Below, piece by piece: positions 6,908 through 10,161 of a DNA stretch of 10,161 nucleotides (positions are counted from its first letter, which is position 1; the number at the start of each line of letters is the position of its first letter). The translations under genes were made by a program, and so were the position numbers. Source of the DNA: Deltaproteobacteria bacterium. GTDB lineage: Bacteria; Desulfobacterota; Desulfomonilia; UBA1062. The stretch covers positions 1 to 10,161 of the forward strand of contig JAGVNP010000319.1 of NCBI GenBank assembly GCA_020053185.1, in the 5' to 3' direction. Below the pieces are notes generated by a model. That model was not told the DNA's origin, did not search any database, and saw only the letters and a program-made list of their open reading frames with translations.

Positions 6908-7522
6908 ATGTCAGTAAAAATAACATGGCTCGGACATGCGAGCGTAAAGGTGGAGGATGGGTCAAAATTAATATACATTGATCCATGGAAGGTGAGCGGC
7001 CCAAAGGCTGATATCATTCTTATAACCCACAGCCACTTTGATCATTATTCGGCAGATGACATAAAAGCTCTTTCTTCTCCGGACACAATTGTTGTTGGCA
7101 CGGAAGATGTTCCTCTTGCAAAAAATAAGATCAATCCTGGGAAATCAATTACAGTAAAAGATATCACAATAGAAGCTGTGCCTGCCTATAATATTGACAA
7201 ACAGTTTCATCCAAAAAAGAACGGCTGGGTTGGCTATGTGCTTAATATCGGATCTAAACGCATCTATTGCGCAGGTGACACTGACAGAATACCTGAAATG
7301 AAAGGGCTAAAGGTCGATGTCGCATGTCTGCCTGTTGGCGGCACATACACCATGGATGCAGTCTCAGCAATAGAGGCTGTTAATGACATAAATTCGAAGC
7401 ACGTTATTCCCATCCACTATGGCGAGGTAGCTGGCACTAAAAAGGATGCGGAAAAGCTGCTTTCAATCAAGACATCTCAAATACATGTTCTGGACCCGGG
7501 GCAGAGTATCGAACTGGAATAA
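6908..7522 (+). CDS. UlaG-like metal-dependent hydrolase (metallo-beta-lactamase fold)
   Basis: This 204-residue cytoplasmic protein belongs to the UlaG/UPF0173 branch of the metallo-beta-lactamase fold. The metal-binding set is visible: ITHSHFDHYS gives H41, H43, D45 and H46; H101 is a candidate for the next ligand; YCAGDTD gives D124 and D126; and IPIHYGE gives H170. The early LGHAS (H10) and IDPW (24-27) are typical of the branch. Characterised members include an L-ascorbate-6-phosphate lactonase (UlaG), but most are unassigned, and no ascorbate or sugar-transport genes are nearby. The start has GGAGG at 6896-6900, seven bases before the ATG at 6908; a nearer ATG at 6903 is out of frame. 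It is short for the fold but complete for this compact branch. It is not an antibiotic-resistance lactamase. Confidence 0.9.
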   Translation: MSVKITWLGHASVKVEDGSKLIYIDPWKVSGPKADIILITHSHFDHYSADDIKALSSPDTIVVGTEDVPLAKNKINPGKSITVKDITIEAVPAYNIDKQFHPKKNGWVGYVLNIGSKRIYCAGDTDRIPEMKGLKVDVACLPVGGTYTMDAVSAIEAVNDINSKHVIPIHYGEVAGTKKDAEKLLSIKTSQIHVLDPGQSIELE

Positions 7523-7593
7523 AATCCTAGAATACTTTAATCCTCAAAATTCAAAGTTGAATAGTTGGGTGGGGAAAGGCAAAGAAAAAACAG

Positions 7594-8532
7594 ATGAAAA
7601 GACTATCTGATGTTTATGAGAAACTATATCACTACACTACTTTGGATGGATTATTGGGAATCCTGAAAACCAAAAGTATATGGGCAACTCACTGCAGATA
7701 TCTCAATGATTATTCAGAACTTGGTTTGTTTAGAGATAAGCTGGTTTCATTTATTCTTCCTTATGTCGAACAAAAAATTGGCCAGCAAGGGAGACTGCTC
7801 AATCATATTCAGCACGATGCGGAAGTAGTTGTTGATGAGTTATATAAAGCAACTGGCGATGGAATTTATATTCTTTCATTCTGTGGACAGCACAAAAAAT
7901 CTCACATTAACGACAATGGACTTTTAAGTCAGTGGCGTGCTTATGGGGCTGGAGGTGGTTTTGCTTTAGTACTTAATACACATAAATTGGAAGAAATACT
8001 GAAGGTAGAGGCAGAAAGATTCGAATACAGTTGGATGATGCTTGCTGATCTTATATATAGCGACGATGACGATAGGTTTAAGAGGGAGCTGTCGAATGAC
8101 CTGTCAACTATTACTGAAGTTGTAAAGGTTTTTTTCGATCCCACAAAATCAGATGATGAAAAGATAGAAGAAGGTAAGAAAGCACGTACCCCGTTTATTA
8201 AATGCATCAGCCGATATAAACATTGTGGTTTTAGTGAAGAGAATGAGGTTAGAGTTGTTGTTATACCTACCATTTTTGATCAGGAATATTTGAAACTAGC
8301 AAAGACAAAAGGTGTTACACTGAAACCTGAAAAAGAGAAAAAATTCCGTGACAAAAATGGCCGACTCGTGCCTTATATCGAACTCTTCAATTCGACTGAT
8401 CTTGAACTTCCGATAGAAAGAATCATCGTTGGACCTCATAAAGAAAAGAAGGCCCGCGCGGATGCATTGCGTCTAATGTTAAGGGACACAAGCATTGAGA
8501 TAACATGTTCTGATATACCTTTTGTTGGCTAG
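7594..8532 (+). CDS. DUF2971 family protein
   Basis: This 312-residue protein fits the DUF2971 pattern. It begins LYHYTT (11-16) with a following GILKTKSIWAT, then RYLNDYSE (35-42), SQWRAYG (112-118) before GFALVLN (122-128), SEENEVRVVV (214-223), and RIIVGPH (276-282), and ends near SDIPFVG. There are no signal peptide or membrane segments. The function is unknown; members are scattered across bacteria and often sit in variable regions, sometimes near defence genes. The early His-Tyr-Thr and later Glu-x-Glu-x-Arg motifs recall ADP-ribosyltransferase-like folds, but this is speculation. The ribosome site is weak: only an A-rich run lies before the ATG, and GGGGAAAGG is too far off (7571-7579). 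It reads more AT-rich than its neighbours, and a repeat and a gene remnant follow it, so it may be an acquired gene. Confidence 0.75.
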   Translation: MKRLSDVYEKLYHYTTLDGLLGILKTKSIWATHCRYLNDYSELGLFRDKLVSFILPYVEQKIGQQGRLLNHIQHDAEVVVDELYKATGDGIYILSFCGQHKKSHINDNGLLSQWRAYGAGGGFALVLNTHKLEEILKVEAERFEYSWMMLADLIYSDDDDRFKRELSNDLSTITEVVKVFFDPTKSDDEKIEEGKKARTPFIKCISRYKHCGFSEENEVRVVVIPTIFDQEYLKLAKTKGVTLKPEKEKKFRDKNGRLVPYIELFNSTDLELPIERIIVGPHKEKKARADALRLMLRDTSIEITCSDIPFVG

Positions 8533-8558
8533 TAAAGTGGAGATATTCTGGTTATCCT

Positions 8559-8745
8559 AAGGGGTCCCCTTGAAACCGGTGAGCGAGTGTAGAAAAATCC
8601 GGAGAAGAGCAAAACCTGAGCGAAGCGAATTTTTGCGGCCGGATTTTTTCAAACGAGCGAACGCATCCGAAGGGCGGTTTCGTGGGGCGCCCTTTCTTTC
8701 CCTATTTCTTTGGGCGAGCAAAGAAATAGGGGATAAGTGTGAAAA
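8559..8745. repeat. Hairpin-rich intergenic repeat element
   Basis: The element follows the DUF2971 gene. It opens with AAGGGG-T-CCCCTT (8559-8571). Next, AAAAATCCGG (8593-8602) pairs with CCGGATTTTT (8639-8648) around an inner GCAAAA/TTTTGC pair (8609-8614, 8631-8636). It ends in a perfect 12-bp stem, CCTATTTCTTTG (8701-8712) with CAAAGAAATAGG (8719-8730) around GGCGAG, extended outward by C-G, a wobble and a T-A pair. The 64-codon plus-strand frame here (8570-8764, TTG start) reads ...APFLSLFLWASKEIG, a peptide that recurs as an artefact of this repeat type in several bacteria as far as I recall, so it is not annotated as a gene. The element could also end transcription of the upstream gene. 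Confidence 0.65.
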
Positions 8746-8757
8746 GAAAGGAATGAA

Positions 8758-8967
8758 TCAGTAATTTCCTATATTCTTTGCAATGTAATCAGCAACCCTT
8801 GTAGCTAATGCCATGATGGTTCTTTGCGGATTCACGCCTAGAAAAGATGGGAATGACATGAAGGTGTCTGCTCTTCCCCAAAAGTCTAATGTTTTTGGTC
8901 TAATATCTGTATTAAGCCCCTGTATCCTTGCATCCTTGACAAAAGCAGCATGATGAAATAGTAGTCT
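8758..8967 (-). pseudogene. C-terminal remnant of a GMC-family oxidoreductase
   Basis: The minus frame from the in-frame stop at 8970-8968 to TGA 8760-8758 encodes 69 residues. They contain GVNPQRTIMALATRVADYI, the C-terminal signature of glucose-methanol-choline oxidoreductases (GVNPQ-x-TIMALA-x-R-x-A), where the Asn contributes to the active site next to flavin. Preceding residues DARIQGLN and RADTFMSFPSF occupy the places of the usual D-x-R-V-x-G-x-x-NL and ADASVFP segments. A complete enzyme has over 500 residues and an N-terminal FAD-binding fold; all of that is missing, and the remnant runs into the yceD start region. There is no plausible start or ribosome site. The hairpin repeat lies directly beyond its stop. 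I read it as a deletion or rearrangement scar. The family assignment is from motif recognition and fairly secure. Confidence 0.7.
8936..8962 (+). promoter_or_regulatory. Candidate promoter of the yceD-rpmF-fabD operon
   Basis: A perfect TTGACA (8936-8941) is followed after 15 bp by AATAGT (8957-8962, 4 of 6 to TATAAT), preceded by an extended -10 TGA (8954-8956). Transcription would begin near 8969, leaving a leader of about 11 bases before the yceD ATG, which fits the lack of a Shine-Dalgarno sequence there. The spacing is short and the -10 imperfect, so this is tentative. Confidence 0.35.
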
Positions 8968-8979
8968 TCAGACCCTACT

Positions 8980-9522
8980 ATGATTAAGAGAATAGAAGAC
9001 ATAAAAATACAGGTAGAAACCATAGGTGCCGCCGGCAAGGAAGAGCATTTGGCTATTGCTCCGGAGGTATTTGAGCTCGCACTTGCAGACAGGGATGTGA
9101 AGGTAACAAAGCCCTTAAACATACACTATCTTGTTATAGGGGAGAATGAAGATATTATTGCAAAAATTAATGTAAAAGGTTTTATCGATACATTCTGTTC
9201 GCGATGCCTGGTTTCTTTTTCCTATCCGATAAATCTGGCATTGGAGACAAGGTATGTTCCTGCAAACCCCGATATGCCCCAGGATCTTGAGGCAGAGCGG
9301 GAAGACCCTGGGTTTGGCTATTACAGAAATGCAATCATGTTGGGAGAATTTATTCTCTCTGAGATCATTGTGTCTTTACCCATTTACTATGTGTGTGATG
9401 AGTCATGTAAAGGACTTTGCGCTAGTTGCGGCGTAAATCTCAATAAAAGCTCTTGCAAGTGCAAGAAGGATATTGATCCTAGACTAACGAAACTGAAAAA
9501 ACTAAAACAAAAGATCCAGTAG
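8980..9522 (+). CDS. yceD: DUF177 / YceD family protein
   Basis: This 180-residue protein matches the DUF177 (YceD) family, which almost always precedes rpmF. In plants and some bacteria the family is tied to 23S rRNA accumulation, so a role in large-subunit assembly is likely. Visible marks are FCSRCLVSF in the middle (about 72-80) and a C-terminal C-x3-CKGLCASCGVNLN-x3-C-x-C cluster (about 138-159), typical of the family's zinc-ribbon-like end. The tail is lysine-rich. ATG 8980 is the only sensible start: TAG occurs in frame at 8962 and the next Met is far inside. No Shine-Dalgarno is present before it, perhaps because of a short leader. It is followed 13 bp later by rpmF, whose ribosome site overlaps the yceD stop. 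Confidence 0.9.
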   Translation: MIKRIEDIKIQVETIGAAGKEEHLAIAPEVFELALADRDVKVTKPLNIHYLVIGENEDIIAKINVKGFIDTFCSRCLVSFSYPINLALETRYVPANPDMPQDLEAEREDPGFGYYRNAIMLGEFILSEIIVSLPIYYVCDESCKGLCASCGVNLNKSSCKCKKDIDPRLTKLKKLKQKIQ

Positions 9523-9535
9523 GAGGTAATAAGTT

Positions 9536-9718
9536 ATGCCAGTACCAAAGAGAAGACACTCAGGGACAAGAAGAGATAAGAGGCGGGCGCATGACGCGAT
9601 TAGCGTGCCAGGCATATCCTTTTGTCCAAACTGTAAGGAGCCAAAACTTCCTCATAGGGTATGTCGGAATTGCGGATACTATAAGGGTGTGGATATACTA
9701 AAGCTCTCAGCAGAATAG
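9536..9718 (+). CDS. rpmF: 50S ribosomal protein L32
   Basis: This 60-residue basic protein is L32 of the large ribosomal subunit. The N-terminus MPVPKRRHSGTRRDKRRAH is the family signature. The zinc-binding form is present: FCPNC (C30-x2-C33) and CRNC (CxxC) separated by about ten residues, followed by GYYKG. Organisms with this C+ form can lose it under zinc starvation if they also have a C- copy; none is seen here. AGGAGGT (9521-9527) lies eight bases before the ATG and overlaps the yceD stop, a very strong ribosome site. fabD begins one base after its stop codon. Length and sequence are normal. Confidence 0.97.
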   Translation: MPVPKRRHSGTRRDKRRAHDAISVPGISFCPNCKEPKLPHRVCRNCGYYKGVDILKLSAE

Positions 9719-9719
9719 T

Positions 9720-10161
9720 ATGGCACATTGCCTTATATTCCCGGGTCAAGGCACACAGTTTCAGGGCATGGCCTCTGGCTTAAGCCTGTCCGGGATAGTT
9801 TCATCTCGCTTACTAAGCCTTATGGAACATGGGCCTGAGGAAGAATTGAACAGGACTACCAATGCCCAGCCGGCTGTTCTTGCTGCAAGCATTGCCTTGT
9901 GGAATTCGTCTTCATTTTCCGAGCCTGAGATGGTGATGGGCCACAGCCTTGGAGAGTATTCTGCACTTGTAGCAGCAGGCGCAATCTCTTTGAAAGATGC
10001 CATCTCTCTTGTTGAAGCAAGGGCCATTTACATGGAAGAAGCCCAGCCAAAAGGGACCACAGGGATGGCCGCAGTGCTTGAGATGTCTGCGGAAAAGGCA
10101 AAAGACGCTCTCAAAGATATCGGCGATGTGTGGGTGGCAAACCTTAACGGAGGCGGCCAGG
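9720..10161 (+). CDS. fabD: Malonyl-CoA:ACP transacylase, N-terminal part (runs off the right edge)
   Basis: The frame starts at ATG 9720, one base after the rpmF stop, and is open at the right edge, giving 147 of the roughly 300 residues usual for FabD. The enzyme transfers malonyl from CoA to acyl carrier protein for fatty-acid elongation. PGQGTQFQGM (8-17) is the oxyanion-loop motif, NAQPA (48-52) is a family mark, GHSLGEYSA (74-82) carries the nucleophile Ser76, and EAR (99-101) supplies the conserved Arg that binds the malonyl carboxylate. The catalytic His would lie beyond the window. The stretch between GQG and QPA is about ten residues shorter than in E. coli FabD as I recall it. No separate strong ribosome site is seen, so translation is probably coupled to rpmF. 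It might belong to a larger fab cluster to the right. Confidence 0.93.
   Translation, partial: MAHCLIFPGQGTQFQGMASGLSLSGIVSSRLLSLMEHGPEEELNRTTNAQPAVLAASIALWNSSSFSEPEMVMGHSLGEYSALVAAGAISLKDAISLVEARAIYMEEAQPKGTTGMAAVLEMSAEKAKDALKDIGDVWVANLNGGGQ

Noticed and set aside
6799..7017. 73-residue N-terminal extension of BioY
   Set aside because: It would overlap the divergent hydrolase and its promoter, and has none of the character of a BioY N-terminus; the family sequence begins at the ATG at 6798.
6908..7522. Metallo-beta-lactamase fold gene as antibiotic resistance
   Set aside because: The sequence fits the compact cytoplasmic UlaG-like branch and has no signal peptide, unlike true metallo-beta-lactamases.
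8559..8571. Palindrome AAGGGG-T-CCCCTT as an intrinsic terminator
   Set aside because: There is almost no loop and no T-run after it; it looks more like the edge of the repeat element.
8570..8764. 64-codon plus-strand frame with TTG start
   Set aside because: It runs through the hairpin repeat and its peptide is the product of repeat words; there is no ribosome site and the start lies within a palindrome.

Overview
The window is bacterial chromosome, about 10 kb, mid-40s percent GC by eye. It is mostly ordinary housekeeping and metabolic genes, with one scarred patch (about 7.6-9.0 kb). The gene content is an ADP-forming acyl-CoA synthetase, an extended SDR epimerase/reductase, a BioY biotin transporter and the head of a yceD-rpmF-fabD fatty-acid operon. 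Together with intergenic repeats of the GTCATTGCGAGC type, this suggests an uncultured or anaerobic Gram-negative lineage such as Nitrospirota, Omnitrophota or Desulfobacterota. No marker here fixes the phylum, so that placement is inference only.

Layout. 3-257: end of a YdcF/SanA-like DUF218 gene. 360-1340: NAD(P)-dependent SDR epimerase/reductase. 1349-1461: non-coding patch of degenerate short repeats. 1511-5981, all on the plus strand: ADP-forming acyl-CoA synthetase; a small cysteine-rich protein overlapping it by one base; a class I methyltransferase; and a zinc-ribbon Nudix hydrolase carrying an extra RsbRD-like helical domain. 6005-6222: composite intergenic element with inverted ends. 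6244-6798 (minus): bioY. 6908-7522 (plus): UlaG-like metallo-hydrolase transcribed divergently from bioY. 7594-8532: DUF2971 protein, probably an accessory gene. 8559-8745: hairpin-rich repeat. 8758-8967 (minus): headless C-terminal remnant of a GMC oxidoreductase. 8980 to the right edge: yceD (DUF177), rpmF (L32) and the start of fabD.

How the genes relate. The synthetase and the small protein after it are almost certainly translationally coupled and may work together. The methyltransferase and Nudix genes are 9 bp apart and probably cotranscribed, without an obvious shared pathway. The right-hand cluster is the widely conserved link between ribosomal protein L32 and fatty-acid synthesis, but plsX and fabH, which commonly sit between rpmF and fabD, are absent.

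The most unusual observation is the 131-residue protein at 3634-4029. It consists of two copies of one 37-residue module that align without gaps at an offset of 74 residues, each opening with Cys and ending in C-x-L-G-x-F. I cannot assign it to a known family. Secondary points of interest are the Nudix-RsbRD fusion, the GMC remnant whose DNA may now hold the promoter of the yceD operon, and two repeat elements. I found no CRISPR array, intact insertion sequence, tRNA or rRNA.
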